NCBI RefSeq assembly: GCF_003438075.1 | Contig: NZ_QSTA01000002.1 | Span: 186,001-250,000, forward strand | Length of the DNA: 64,000 bases | Origin: Eubacterium sp. OM08-24 | GTDB taxonomy: Bacteria; Bacillota; Clostridia; Oscillospirales; Acutalibacteraceae | Direction of reading: 5' to 3' | Part shown: piece after piece, positions 1 through 8,269 of the stretch | Layout of the letters: the number at the start of each line of letters is the position of its first letter | How positions within the stretch are numbered: position 1 is the stretch's first letter | Position numbers and translations under genes: made by a program | The notes under the pieces: model-generated | The model's database searches: none | Seen by the model: only the letters and a program-made list of their open reading frames with translations | Told to the model about the DNA's origin: nothing

Positions 1-1246
1 ACATTCCTATCCATACTCCCAAAACGCCCATACCAAGCACCATAACAAGGATATAGCTGCATACAATTCTGAATATCCACATTGAAATCATACTTACTCC
101 GAGGGAGAAGTTTACATCTCCGGCGGCTCTGAGTGCATTTGGCAAAGCAAAGCTGAGCGGCCAGCCTACAAGTGAGGCGATGCTGAAGCATCTGAGTACA
201 AATACCGCCGTATCGCTTGCCGAAGGCGAAAGTGAAAATATATTTACAAACAGCGGAGCAAACGCAAACAAAAGCCATTTGCATGCCCAGTCGCCAATGT
301 AAGTCATTATCATAAGTTTTTTTGTGTAGAACTTTGCGGCGTCCATATCCTTAGCGCCAACGCACTGTCCGATTATTGTAACCATTGCAAGTCCGATTGA
401 AGTACCGGGAATATTTGGGAAGTCGATAATCTGAAACGCTATTGAATTTGCGGCGATTGCGTCAGTGCCGAGTGTAGCAACCATTCCCACAACAACGATT
501 TTACCAATCTGGAACATTCCGTTTTCAATGCCGCTCGGAATACCGATTTTTAAAATTCTGACTACATAACTCTTTTTTGGAATAAACTTTCTGATTTCTC
601 TGACTTCCATAGGATTCTTTTTTGAAAAAATAAATCCGCTCATAATAAATCCTGCGGCTACTCTGCTTATTAATGTGGCAAGCGCAACACCGGCAACACC
701 GAGTCCGCAGCAATAAACAAACACAGCATTAAGGCTGATATTAATTATATTCATCAATATGCTGATCTGCATACTGATTTTGCTGTTGCCTGTACTTCTG
801 AAAATTGCCGCACCGGCATTATACATACCCAAAAACGGATACGAAAGCGCCGTAAAGAACAGGTAAATACACGCCGCATCCATTACATCCTGCTCAATTG
901 AACCGAAAATAAGCGAGAGCATTGGGTTTGTGAATATGCAGAAAAAGATTGTTGCCGCAAGCGAGAAAATCATCATAAGCGTTTCAAGCTGAGCGCAGGT
1001 CTGCTTTGCCCTTTCGGTTTCCTTGCAGCCGCAATACTGACTTGCAATTACAAGTCCGCCTGTGGCAAAAGCCGCCATCACCTGAATGATTAACCTATTT
1101 ATATTATCAACAAGTGCAACACCCGAAACCGCAACCTGTCCGACTGTTGATACCATAAATGTGTCAACCATTCCCACGCTAACCGCAAGGAGCTGTTCAA
1201 AGATAAGAGGAACAATAAGTCTGAAAATATATTTGTTTGAAAACAT
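1..1246 (-). CDS. MATE family multidrug/metabolite efflux transporter (3' end outside window)
   Basis: A cation-coupled multidrug and toxin extrusion transporter of the inner membrane. The reading frame starts at 1246, behind an AGGAAAGG ribosome binding site, and runs without a stop to the window edge. About 415 residues are visible; MATE proteins are usually near 450, so only the last part of the final helices is missing. The sequence has the expected repeated hydrophobic helices, with MATE-like stretches such as LLAVSVGMVDTFMVSTVG near the N-terminus and GVALATLISRVAAGFIMS in the middle. Substrate cannot be told. A consensus promoter lies at 1345-1373. Nothing else of its operon is visible. 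Confidence 0.9.
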   Translation of the reverse strand, partial: MFSNKYIFRLIVPLIFEQLLAVSVGMVDTFMVSTVGQVAVSGVALVDNINRLIIQVMAAFATGGLVIASQYCGCKETERAKQTCAQLETLMMIFSLAATIFFCIFTNPMLSLIFGSIEQDVMDAACIYLFFTALSYPFLGMYNAGAAIFRSTGNSKISMQISILMNIINISLNAVFVYCCGLGVAGVALATLISRVAAGFIMSGFIFSKKNPMEVREIRKFIPKKSYVVRILKIGIPSGIENGMFQIGKIVVVGMVATLGTDAIAANSIAFQIIDFPNIPGTSIGLAMVTIIGQCVGAKDMDAAKFYTKKLMIMTYIGDWACKWLLFAFAPLFVNIFSLSPSASDTAVFVLRCFSIASLVGWPLSFALPNALRAAGDVNFSLGVSMISMWIFRIVCSYILVMVLGMGVLGVWIGM

Positions 1247-1344
1247 ATACTACCTTTCCTACCCTTTCATCAAAAACAACATCAAAATTTTTGATTTGTT
1301 TGTTTTTCATTCCTTTTTCTATACATTTTCTGTTTTTCGTACAT

Positions 1345-1373
1345 ATAATAGTACCGATTTACAGATTTGTCAA
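1345..1373 (-). promoter_or_regulatory. Sigma-70-type promoter of the MATE gene
   Basis: On the minus strand TTGACA (1368-1373) and TATTAT (1345-1350) are separated by exactly 17 bases, about 100 bases upstream of the start codon at 1246. Confidence 0.75.
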
Positions 1374-1509
1374 GATTTAAAAATGCCGAAAAAGTACAGT
1401 ATTTGCAAGCTGTTTTTATGTCAAATATTTACACTTATTTATTAAAAATAAACTTACACAAAACCATGAATTTTTACGGAAATTTCTATTAAACTTTACC
1501 TTTAATTTA

Positions 1510-1577
1510 CAAAGGCTTGAAATTTTAAATTATTTAGCTAAAGTTGTGCGATAAACCATAAATTACTCCAACTTGTG
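1510..1577. repeat. Remnant of one end of the interspersed repeat family
   Basis: This stretch can be aligned by eye with the right ends of the large copies at 16294-16828 and 39167-39712. It shows the same order of AAATTTTAAATT, GTTGTGCG and TAAACCAT followed by TTACTCCAAC. Only the terminal 60 bases or so are present, so it is probably a decayed copy. The rest of the 1247-1655 gap holds the MATE promoter and the terminator at 1593-1620. Confidence 0.5.
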
Positions 1578-1592
1578 ATAAAGAACCTTTAC

Positions 1593-1620
1593 AAAAAACT
1601 CCCGCCATAATGACGGGAGT
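1593..1620 (-). terminator. Rho-independent terminator of the DAACS symporter
   Basis: ACTCCCGTCA pairs with TGGCGGGAGT around a short loop. On the minus strand the stem is followed by six T residues (1593-1598). It lies 36 bases after the stop of the gene at 1656-3005. Confidence 0.85.
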
Positions 1621-1655
1621 AAAATTTGATTTCTTAAGGGGCATAAAGAAAGGCC

Positions 1656-3005
1656 TTATTTTTTGTTGTAAACTTCTTTATCAAGTTTGCCCTCTTTGCT
1701 GCAAACTATAACATTTGTTGCGGCATCGCCGATTACATTAAGAGTAATAACTGCCATACCCGGGAGGTAGTTCATAGCAAGTATCAAAGAATATCCGATC
1801 ATACAAAGCTCTGAATTTAAACCAAGTCCCATCATTACAACATAAACCATTGTTGTTCCGGCTACCGGAATAGCCGGTGTACCGATTGCGGTACAGATTG
1901 ACAAGAAAGCTGTAAGCATTAATGTTACAGGTGTAATCTCCACACCTGCTGCGGTAGCAATAAATGTAATTGCTATCATATGCATTGCTGTTGTACCGTT
2001 CATATTAACGGTCATACCAGTTGGCAATACAAAACTTGTAATATCCTTTGAGCAGCCAAGCTCCTCGGTACAAGTTTTTGTATTAAGCGGCAATGTTGCG
2101 GCTGATGAATTTGTAGCAGCAGCAAACATACCGATTTTTGCGCTCTTTTTGAGGAATGTAAATGGATTTAAACGAGTTGTAAGGAATATGCCGATTGGAT
2201 AAATTGTAACAACAAGCAAAAGGCTGACAACGATTGTTGTAGCAATCCACACGAGTGTAGGTGAAATGTACTCAACACCATATACAGCAAATGCTCTTGC
2301 TATCATACAGAAAATAGCAACAGGAGCAACCTTATTGATAAGGAAGTTAAGTGCCATTTGAACAACATCGTTTAAAACCTCAATAACTCTCTTTAAAGGA
2401 GCCGCTTTTTCTCCCATAGCTGTCATACAAAGTCCCAATACAATGGCAACTACAACAACCGAGAGAATTGCGTTATTTGATGACAACGCATTAATTATAT
2501 TTGAAGGAACAGCATTAACAACAGTAACAAGCGGATTGTAACCGTCCATAGTTACAAGGTCTTGTGCCTGCTGAGCCGGAAGATTTACATTAAACCAACC
2601 CATTGATTTTACAAAGTAAGCGCCTGCACCTGCAAGAGCGGCTGCAACTATATAAAAGCAAAGGTAGCACACAAAAGTTTTACCGGCTATTCTGCCAAGC
2701 TTTTTAGGGTCTGCAAGACTGCAAAGAGCAAGGCTGAGTGAACAGAGTACAAGCGGAACTATCATCATTTGAAGTCCACGCATAAAAAGCTGTCCTATAA
2801 TATAAAAGAGTCCTATACCTTCGATTTTGGTAGTGGCTGTAATATCTTGGAAGAAAATAGCGTCAACTACCTTCCATATGCCCTCGGCATCCGTACCGAC
2901 AAGCTGTGCCTTAATTAAAAGACAGATAATACCAACACCAAATCCGGCAGCAACAGCAATCAGCATTTTCTTGACTATTGAAGATTTTTGCTTTTGTGAT
3001 TTCAT
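1656..3005 (-). CDS. Dicarboxylate/amino acid:cation symporter (DAACS family)
   Basis: A secondary transporter that brings in an amino acid or dicarboxylate together with Na+ or H+. The 449 residues match the family length. The two signature loops are present: TNSSAATLP (the SSSxATLP hairpin) near residue 295 and NMNGTTAMHMI (the NMxGT cation and substrate site) near residue 335. Hydrophobic helices fill the rest. The start is fixed by a GGAGATGTAGAA site. The family includes glutamate/aspartate, C4-dicarboxylate, serine/threonine (SstT) and cystine (TcyP) carriers, and I cannot choose between them. It lies downstream of the DeoR-type gene with 201 bases between and has its own terminator. 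Confidence 0.9.
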   Translation of the reverse strand: MKSQKQKSSIVKKMLIAVAAGFGVGIICLLIKAQLVGTDAEGIWKVVDAIFFQDITATTKIEGIGLFYIIGQLFMRGLQMMIVPLVLCSLSLALCSLADPKKLGRIAGKTFVCYLCFYIVAAALAGAGAYFVKSMGWFNVNLPAQQAQDLVTMDGYNPLVTVVNAVPSNIINALSSNNAILSVVVVAIVLGLCMTAMGEKAAPLKRVIEVLNDVVQMALNFLINKVAPVAIFCMIARAFAVYGVEYISPTLVWIATTIVVSLLLVVTIYPIGIFLTTRLNPFTFLKKSAKIGMFAAATNSSAATLPLNTKTCTEELGCSKDITSFVLPTGMTVNMNGTTAMHMIAITFIATAAGVEITPVTLMLTAFLSICTAIGTPAIPVAGTTMVYVVMMGLGLNSELCMIGYSLILAMNYLPGMAVITLNVIGDAATNVIVCSKEGKLDKEVYNKK

Positions 3006-3206
3006 TTCTACATCTCCTTTTTAATCACTAAACGCTATAATAAGGTGTGCCGCATATTAAAAGCCCCACATATGCAGTTTTTCCACCAATAATAACCAAT
3101 AATCAAAAACAAACTAAAAAATATTAAATTGTCAAAAATAATTTAAAATATATATAAAGCACTATGGCTTATTTTCAAATTAATATTAACGCCGACAGCT
3201 GATTTT

Positions 3207-3962
3207 TTATTCATACAAAAGCTCAATATTGTTGCCCGCACAAAAGTCAAGCCACCTATCGTCAGGCTTTTTATCGGTAACAATGCAGTCAACATCGCCC
3301 CATGTAAGAAAATTAACAAAAGCTGTCTGATTAAATTTTGTATGGTCCGCAAGAAGAATTACCTTTGAGGCTCTCTTTGCCATTTCCGACTTCAGCACTG
3401 CCTCTCCCTCTGTGGAGTCCATAATACCTTTTTCTATATCGAGTGCCTTGCAGGCGAGCAAAGCAACATCTACATTATATCTTGCAATATTTTCTTTTGC
3501 GAGTGTACCCTGAAACGAAAGAGAGTTTTCGTCATATGTACCGCCGGTAGAAATAACCTTCATTTTTGCACCTTCAAGCTCCTGCAAAATCTGAGTAGAA
3601 AAGCTGATAGCGGTAATATCGCTGTTGCTCTTAATCAGCTTTACCACCTCCATTACAGTGGTGCTGTTGTCTGCCATAATTGTATTTACATCAGAAAGTC
3701 TGCCGCACACAATTTCGGCGATTTTTTTCTTTTCTTCGTTATTAATAGAACGTCTTTTAAAGAAATGAATATGATCCTTTTGGCTTACTGTGTTGAGCAC
3801 CGCACCGCCAAAGGTTCTTGTAATAAGTCCTTCGTTCTTGAGCTTTTCAAGGTCACGGCGGATTGTTTCCTCCGTAACATCATATTTCCTGCTGAGGTCG
3901 GTTACAAAGACCTCGCCCGAAAGCTCTATTTCTTTTTTTATCTTATCAATTCTTTTTTCCAT
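3207..3962 (-). CDS. DeoR/GlpR family transcriptional repressor
   Basis: A sugar-phosphate-responsive DNA-binding regulator of 251 residues, the normal size. The N-terminal winged helix-turn-helix (residues 1-57) carries the family signature VTEETIRRDLEKL followed by the RTFGGAVL wing. The rest is the DeoR sensor domain, with the phosphate-binding stretch DNSTTV near residue 98 and LADHTKF near residue 205. The start follows AGGAGAAATGTACTG. It sits next to the sugar/polyol operon at 4198-11537, transcribed in the same direction just downstream of it, and is the obvious candidate for its repressor. That link is inferred from position. Confidence 0.9.
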   Translation of the reverse strand: MEKRIDKIKKEIELSGEVFVTDLSRKYDVTEETIRRDLEKLKNEGLITRTFGGAVLNTVSQKDHIHFFKRRSINNEEKKKIAEIVCGRLSDVNTIMADNSTTVMEVVKLIKSNSDITAISFSTQILQELEGAKMKVISTGGTYDENSLSFQGTLAKENIARYNVDVALLACKALDIEKGIMDSTEGEAVLKSEMAKRASKVILLADHTKFNQTAFVNFLTWGDVDCIVTDKKPDDRWLDFCAGNNIELLYE

Positions 3963-4104
3963 CAGTACATTTCTCCTAAAACAACAATATCTCTCATCAA
4001 TTAACTATATTATATTTTAACAATTATTATCTAATAAGTAAAGACTTTATGTAAACAAATACAAAATTTTAACATTTAGAGAAATATGTTTTTGAGGGTT
4101 AGTT

Positions 4105-4137
4105 GCTGTCTGCGGCTGAGCTTTTACCGCAGACAGC
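4105..4137. terminator. Stem-loop after the sugar operon, possible terminator
   Basis: GCTGTCTGCGG and CCGCAGACAGC form a perfect 11-bp stem 60 bases after the stop at 4198. No T-run follows on the minus strand, so it may be a transcript 3' end processing signal rather than a true intrinsic terminator. Confidence 0.45.
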
Positions 4138-4197
4138 TGACTAAAAAAGAGCACATAAACAAATATACGAAATATATTGAAAAAACTTGTTAGATAA

Positions 4198-5193
4198 TTA
4201 ATCCTTGTCGATTGCCTCAACCATTTCACGCATCATAGCAACATCGGAAGCCTCAAGCTCAAGCTCTGCTGACTTAACATTTTCAGCAATCTGGTCAACA
4301 GTTGTTGAACCGCTGAGGAGGTTAATGAAGTCACCCTGTGCAAGAATCCAAGCAAGTGCAAGGTTTGCGATAGTACAGTTGTACTTTTCGCAGAGTGGTT
4401 TCCACTGATCCATAACATCCATAGCTTTCTGCATATTCTCAGGCTGGAACCACTTTTTAGGAATCTGAGCGCCAACAGGCTTGTAATCTCTTGGCATTGT
4501 GCCTGAAAGCAGACCCATTTCAAGTGGTGAATAAGCCTGAATTGTAACACCGTTCTCACGGCAGCATGGAATAATCTCATCTTCAATGCCTCTGTCAAGG
4601 ATTGAATACTTAGCCTGAACTATGTCAAGCTCGCCCCACTTGAGGTACTCTTCAATCTGCTTGATGTCAACATTTGCTGCACCGATAGCCTTGATTTTAC
4701 CCTGAGCCTTAAGGTCATTAAGCACTTCCATTGTTTTTTGAATCGGAACATAATACTCGCTGCCCTCGATTGACTGCCAGTGTGTCATATATACATCAAC
4801 ATAATCTGTGCCCATTCTCTTGAGTGATTCTTCAATCTCTCTCTTGATAGACGCACTGTTGAGGTTTTTGTAAAGCTGAATACCGTTTACCTTATTGAAA
4901 AGGTCGCCCTTCATCTCCTGATCCCATGTAACACCGCACTTTGTGATGATAACAACATCTTCACGATTCATACCCTCAAGAGCCTTGCCGAGAATTTTCT
5001 CGCTGTTGCCAAAGTTGTAACCAGGAGCAGTATCAATAAGATTTACGCCGAGCTTTGGAGCTTCTCTGATTGTATCTACTACAACCTGAAGGTCGTGGTC
5101 GCCGCCCCATGCAGAGCCGCCGCCGATTGACCATGTACCAAGACCCATTCTTGAAATATCTATACCTGTTTTACCAAGTTTCATTGTCTTCAT
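4198..5193 (-). CDS. Aldo/keto reductase
   Basis: An NAD(P)H-dependent cytosolic oxidoreductase of the (beta/alpha)8 aldo/keto reductase superfamily, last gene of the sugar/polyol operon. Family marks are LGLGTWSIGG near the N-terminus, the catalytic region LIDTAPGYNFGNSEKILG (Asp and Tyr), ITKCGVTW (Lys), YVDVYMTHW (His) and YSPLEMGLLSG. From the start chosen here it has 331 residues. An in-frame ATG at 5214 has no ribosome binding site, while the ATG at 5193 follows AAAGGTGATTACA. A perfect hairpin at 5230-5260 separates it from the kinase gene, so its level may be tuned separately. Substrate unknown. Confidence 0.9.
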   Translation of the reverse strand: MKTMKLGKTGIDISRMGLGTWSIGGGSAWGGDHDLQVVVDTIREAPKLGVNLIDTAPGYNFGNSEKILGKALEGMNREDVVIITKCGVTWDQEMKGDLFNKVNGIQLYKNLNSASIKREIEESLKRMGTDYVDVYMTHWQSIEGSEYYVPIQKTMEVLNDLKAQGKIKAIGAANVDIKQIEEYLKWGELDIVQAKYSILDRGIEDEIIPCCRENGVTIQAYSPLEMGLLSGTMPRDYKPVGAQIPKKWFQPENMQKAMDVMDQWKPLCEKYNCTIANLALAWILAQGDFINLLSGSTTVDQIAENVKSAELELEASDVAMMREMVEAIDKD

Positions 5194-5229
5194 TGTAATC
5201 ACCTTTTCTCTCATATTAAAGTTGATTTT

Positions 5230-5260
5230 CTGCCCTGCATGGGGGAACTATGCAGGGCAG
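5230..5260. repeat. Perfect intercistronic hairpin between kinase and aldo/keto reductase genes
   Basis: CTGCCCTGCAT (5230-5240) and ATGCAGGGCAG (5250-5260) are an 11-bp perfect inverted repeat with a 9-base loop. On the minus strand it is followed only by AAAATCAAC. It therefore looks like a partial terminator or a stabilising/processing site inside the operon. Confidence 0.7.
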
Positions 5261-5273
5261 CTGCAAAGTGTTT

Positions 5274-6239
5274 TTAAAGAATATAATCCTTATGATATTT
5301 TTCAAGCATATCTTCTACCATCTGCTTGTTTTTAACGCCTGTTGTAGCGCCTACATACTGAACAGAAATGGCAGCTGTGCAGTTTGCGTAAATACCGCAG
5401 TCACGAATATCTTTGCCCTGTAAAAGAGCTGAAATAAATCCTGATGCGAAGTTGTCGCCTGCACCGATTGTATCAATGGCAGTTACGCCCTTGCACGCCG
5501 GAACAATCATTGCGCCGTCTTTGTTGCGGATATAACAGCCTCTCTTGCCTATCTTCATAATTACATTTTTTACACCGCAATTATAAAGAACATCGGCAAC
5601 CTTTGCCTCGTCGGTTTCGCCTGTCATCAGACAAGCCTCGTCAAAATTAGGGAAGAAATAATCAACATAGCTGAGTGCTTCCTTAATATCGTCAAGTGTC
5701 TCACCAAGGCGAGGTTTAATCATATCGGCGGTAATTGTCATCCCCTCGGCTTTTGCAACCTTAAATATCTCTACAAGTGCTTTGCCGTCAAGAAGCGGGC
5801 AGTTAAAAATACTTGCGAGTGAAAGGATTTTAGCCTGTTTCATCTTTTCAAAGTTAACATGCTCAATGTTTTCTTTCCAAAGGCTGCCGTTGCGGTTTGT
5901 AACGAAAGTTCTTTCGCCGTCATCTGTAACAAGTCCTATGTTCATTGAAGTATCAATGTTGGGGTCAACCTTAATTCCCTCAACATCAATATTATCCTGC
6001 TTGCAGGATTTAAGAATAAACTGACCTGCCGCATCATCGCCTATACAAGCGATAATGCCTGTCTTAAAGCCGAGTCGGCTGATAATTGTTGCCTCATTCA
6101 TAGCGTCGCCGCCAACCGACATTGCAATACGGTCAACCGGATATGATTCTATATCGAATATATCTCTTGATACGGGTCGCAGAGGAATATCTACGACCGC
6201 AGCACCAAGACAAATTACATCTAATTTTTTATTACTCAT
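5274..6239 (-). CDS. PfkB/ribokinase family sugar kinase
   Basis: An ATP-dependent kinase acting on a sugar or sugar phosphate in the operon at 4198-11537. The 321 residues fit the family. The first PfkB signature is GGDAMNEATIISRLG (43-57). The second is DTIGAGDNFASGF (256-268), with Asp262 as the expected catalytic base and GAGD as the anion hole. Its ATG overlaps the aldolase stop codon (TAATG), so the two are translationally coupled. That pairing suggests, without proving it, that the kinase makes the phosphorylated ketose that the aldolase splits, or the phosphate form that the epimerase uses. Confidence 0.92.
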   Translation of the reverse strand: MSNKKLDVICLGAAVVDIPLRPVSRDIFDIESYPVDRIAMSVGGDAMNEATIISRLGFKTGIIACIGDDAAGQFILKSCKQDNIDVEGIKVDPNIDTSMNIGLVTDDGERTFVTNRNGSLWKENIEHVNFEKMKQAKILSLASIFNCPLLDGKALVEIFKVAKAEGMTITADMIKPRLGETLDDIKEALSYVDYFFPNFDEACLMTGETDEAKVADVLYNCGVKNVIMKIGKRGCYIRNKDGAMIVPACKGVTAIDTIGAGDNFASGFISALLQGKDIRDCGIYANCTAAISVQYVGATTGVKNKQMVEDMLEKYHKDYIL

Positions 6240-7078
6240 TACTCATCAGCTCTTCCGTCATCACCAAATAATTTAATCTTATACATAGCTCTTTCTTTAA
6301 CAGCCTTTCTAACCTCACGCTCTAATGCGAGGAATGGCTCATCCTTGTGAGCATTAACAGCCTCCATAGCTGCCTGACAAAGCTCTGTGTGAATGTTAAT
6401 CTTAGCAATACCAAGTGAAATAGCTTTCTTAATGTCCTCATCACCGATACCTGATGCACCGTGGAGTACGAGAGGAACATCAACCTCTTTTGCTACTGCC
6501 TCAAGAACATCAAAAGCGAGCTTTGGCTCTGAAGAATATACGCCGTGAACATTACCGATAGCAACTGCGAGTGAGTCACAGCCTGTTCTCTCAACAAATT
6601 CCTTAGCCTTTGACGGGTCTGTGTACTGATACTCTGAGAGAGCCTCTTCGTAAACAGTTTCGTTGCCAACATGACCAAGCTCAGCCTCAACAGGAATGTT
6701 GTATGCGTGGAAATAATCTACACATCTCTTGATTTCAGCAACATTTTCCTCATATGGAAGAGCAGATGCGTCACGCATTACTGAATTCATACAGTGGTTT
6801 ACTGCATTGTGGAGAATTGTCATATTTCTGCCGTGATCCCAGTGAAGAATTACAGGTACTGTTGCTTTCTTTGCCATTGACTCCATCATATAGCAATAAT
6901 CTTCAAAGGAAGTGTTGCCTGTAAAGCCTGTACCGAATGAAATAATAATCGGAGCTCTGAGTTCCTCAGCTGCATCTATAACGCCCATGAGCATTTCAGC
7001 ATTCCATACATTGAAGTGTGGAATTGCATAATGACCTTCTGTTGCTTTTCTTTCCCAATATCTGATATCTGAAATCAT
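6239..7078 (-). CDS. Class II ketose-bisphosphate aldolase
   Basis: A zinc-dependent aldolase that cleaves a ketose (bis)phosphate to dihydroxyacetone phosphate and an aldehyde. The 279 residues are close to the GatY/KbaY/FbaA group. Visible are HWDHG (79-83, catalytic Asp81 and zinc ligand His82), GNVHG (175-179, zinc ligand His178) and VLHGASG (zinc ligand His206). The start follows GAAAGGTGATTAACT. It overlaps the PfkB kinase by one base and sits among sugar dehydrogenases. It is therefore more likely the operon-specific aldolase, of tagatose-, fructose- or deoxy-sugar-type, than the housekeeping glycolytic one. The exact substrate is not visible. Confidence 0.92.
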   Translation of the reverse strand: MISDIRYWERKATEGHYAIPHFNVWNAEMLMGVIDAAEELRAPIIISFGTGFTGNTSFEDYCYMMESMAKKATVPVILHWDHGRNMTILHNAVNHCMNSVMRDASALPYEENVAEIKRCVDYFHAYNIPVEAELGHVGNETVYEEALSEYQYTDPSKAKEFVERTGCDSLAVAIGNVHGVYSSEPKLAFDVLEAVAKEVDVPLVLHGASGIGDEDIKKAISLGIAKINIHTELCQAAMEAVNAHKDEPFLALEREVRKAVKERAMYKIKLFGDDGRADE

Positions 7079-7117
7079 AGTTAATCACCTTTCATTAGTA
7101 ATAGTAATATTTAAAAA

Positions 7118-8173
7118 TCATTCAGCTACTTTGATTACGCCCTTAACCATATTGGCTTTCTTAACAGGGTCGATAGCATCCGTAAATGCCTGCTGAACAT
7201 CCTTGTAGTCATAAACATTTGTAACCATATCTTTAACATTGAATTTGCCTGTTGCAATAGCCTCGATTGTCTGTGGGAAGTTATTGCAGTAACGGAATGA
7301 AGTCTGAATTGTAACTTCACGGTTAATCTTGAGGAAGTCAATCGGAACAGGCTTAGACTGTGTGCCGACCATCATAATCTTGCCGCCACGAGCAACAATC
7401 TGAACTGCCTGCTGAGCTGTAAATACAGAACCTGCTGCCTCAAATACGAGCTCGCAGCCATGGTCACCGAAATATTCAGGTGAACGGAGAAGTGCAACTG
7501 TATCCTGCTCCTTGCCGTTGATAACTCTGCTTGCGCCGAGCTTTAATGCAAGGTCAAGACGGTTCTGCATAATGTCAACAACTGTAATATCAGTAGCACC
7601 GAGGCTCTTGCAAGCCTGAAGTACCATAAGACCGATAGTACCGCCGCCTAAAATAACAATGCTCTTGCCAAGCTGAGCACCGCCGAGAATTGCAGCGTGC
7701 ATACCAACTGCTGCCGGCTCAACAAGTGCTGCCTCCATTGTTGTCATACCCTCAGGAATGTGATATGTCCACTCCTCAGGATGAGTCATATACTGTGTGA
7801 GTGCACCCTTGTAGTTAGGCTGTGTAGCCATAAAATCCACATCAGGGCAAATATTATATCTGCCTGTACGGCAATATTCACATGAATCATCAGGTACACC
7901 CGGCTCTATAAGGACTTTGTCGCCAACCTTAAATTTGGTTACATTTGCGCCAACCTTAACAACCTCGCCTGCTACCTCATGACCAAGACCGATTTTCTGA
8001 TTTGGATCCTTAGGTGGAATGAACGGGCCAAACTCAAAGCCGTGAATGTCAGAACCGCACATACCAACATATTCAACTTTCATTAAAATTTCATTATCTT
8101 TTGGTTCAGGAACTGCGCACTCCTGAATTTCAAACTGCTTAGGTGTAACTAAAATTGCTTCTGAATTTTTCAT
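7118..8173 (-). CDS. Zinc-dependent medium-chain (sorbitol-type) dehydrogenase
   Basis: A polyol or secondary-alcohol dehydrogenase of the medium-chain superfamily, 351 residues. CGSDIHG (catalytic zinc Cys39), GLGHEVAGEVVKVG (64-77) and the NAD-binding ILGGGTIG are present. In the structural zinc loop I see SCEYCRTGRYNIC with three cysteines; the place of the first of the usual four is taken by Asp. This is seen in some family members, so structural zinc binding may be altered. The start follows AGGGGG. It resembles L-iditol/sorbitol 2-dehydrogenases and probably oxidises the substrate brought in by the MFS carrier encoded just upstream. Confidence 0.9.
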   Translation of the reverse strand: MKNSEAILVTPKQFEIQECAVPEPKDNEILMKVEYVGMCGSDIHGFEFGPFIPPKDPNQKIGLGHEVAGEVVKVGANVTKFKVGDKVLIEPGVPDDSCEYCRTGRYNICPDVDFMATQPNYKGALTQYMTHPEEWTYHIPEGMTTMEAALVEPAAVGMHAAILGGAQLGKSIVILGGGTIGLMVLQACKSLGATDITVVDIMQNRLDLALKLGASRVINGKEQDTVALLRSPEYFGDHGCELVFEAAGSVFTAQQAVQIVARGGKIMMVGTQSKPVPIDFLKINREVTIQTSFRYCNNFPQTIEAIATGKFNVKDMVTNVYDYKDVQQAFTDAIDPVKKANMVKGVIKVAE

Positions 8174-8204
8174 AACGAGAACCCCCTAAAAAAAGTGTTT
8201 TGCC

Positions 8205-8232
8205 TTGGCACCCGAGGTTAATCGGGTGCCAA
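8205..8232. repeat. Perfect intercistronic hairpin between MFS carrier and dehydrogenase genes
   Basis: TTGGCACCCGA (8205-8215) and TCGGGTGCCAA (8222-8232) form an 11-bp stem with a 6-base loop. On the minus strand a run of seven T residues follows after about 11 bases, so partial termination inside the operon is possible. Confidence 0.7.
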
Positions 8233-8269
8233 ACGAGTAAATAATATGCCAATAAACTTACTTGTAAAA

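Noticed and set aside
4105-4137. Strong hairpin as a proven terminator of the sugar operon
   Set aside because: The stem is perfect but there is no T-run on either strand, so it is listed only as a possible terminator.
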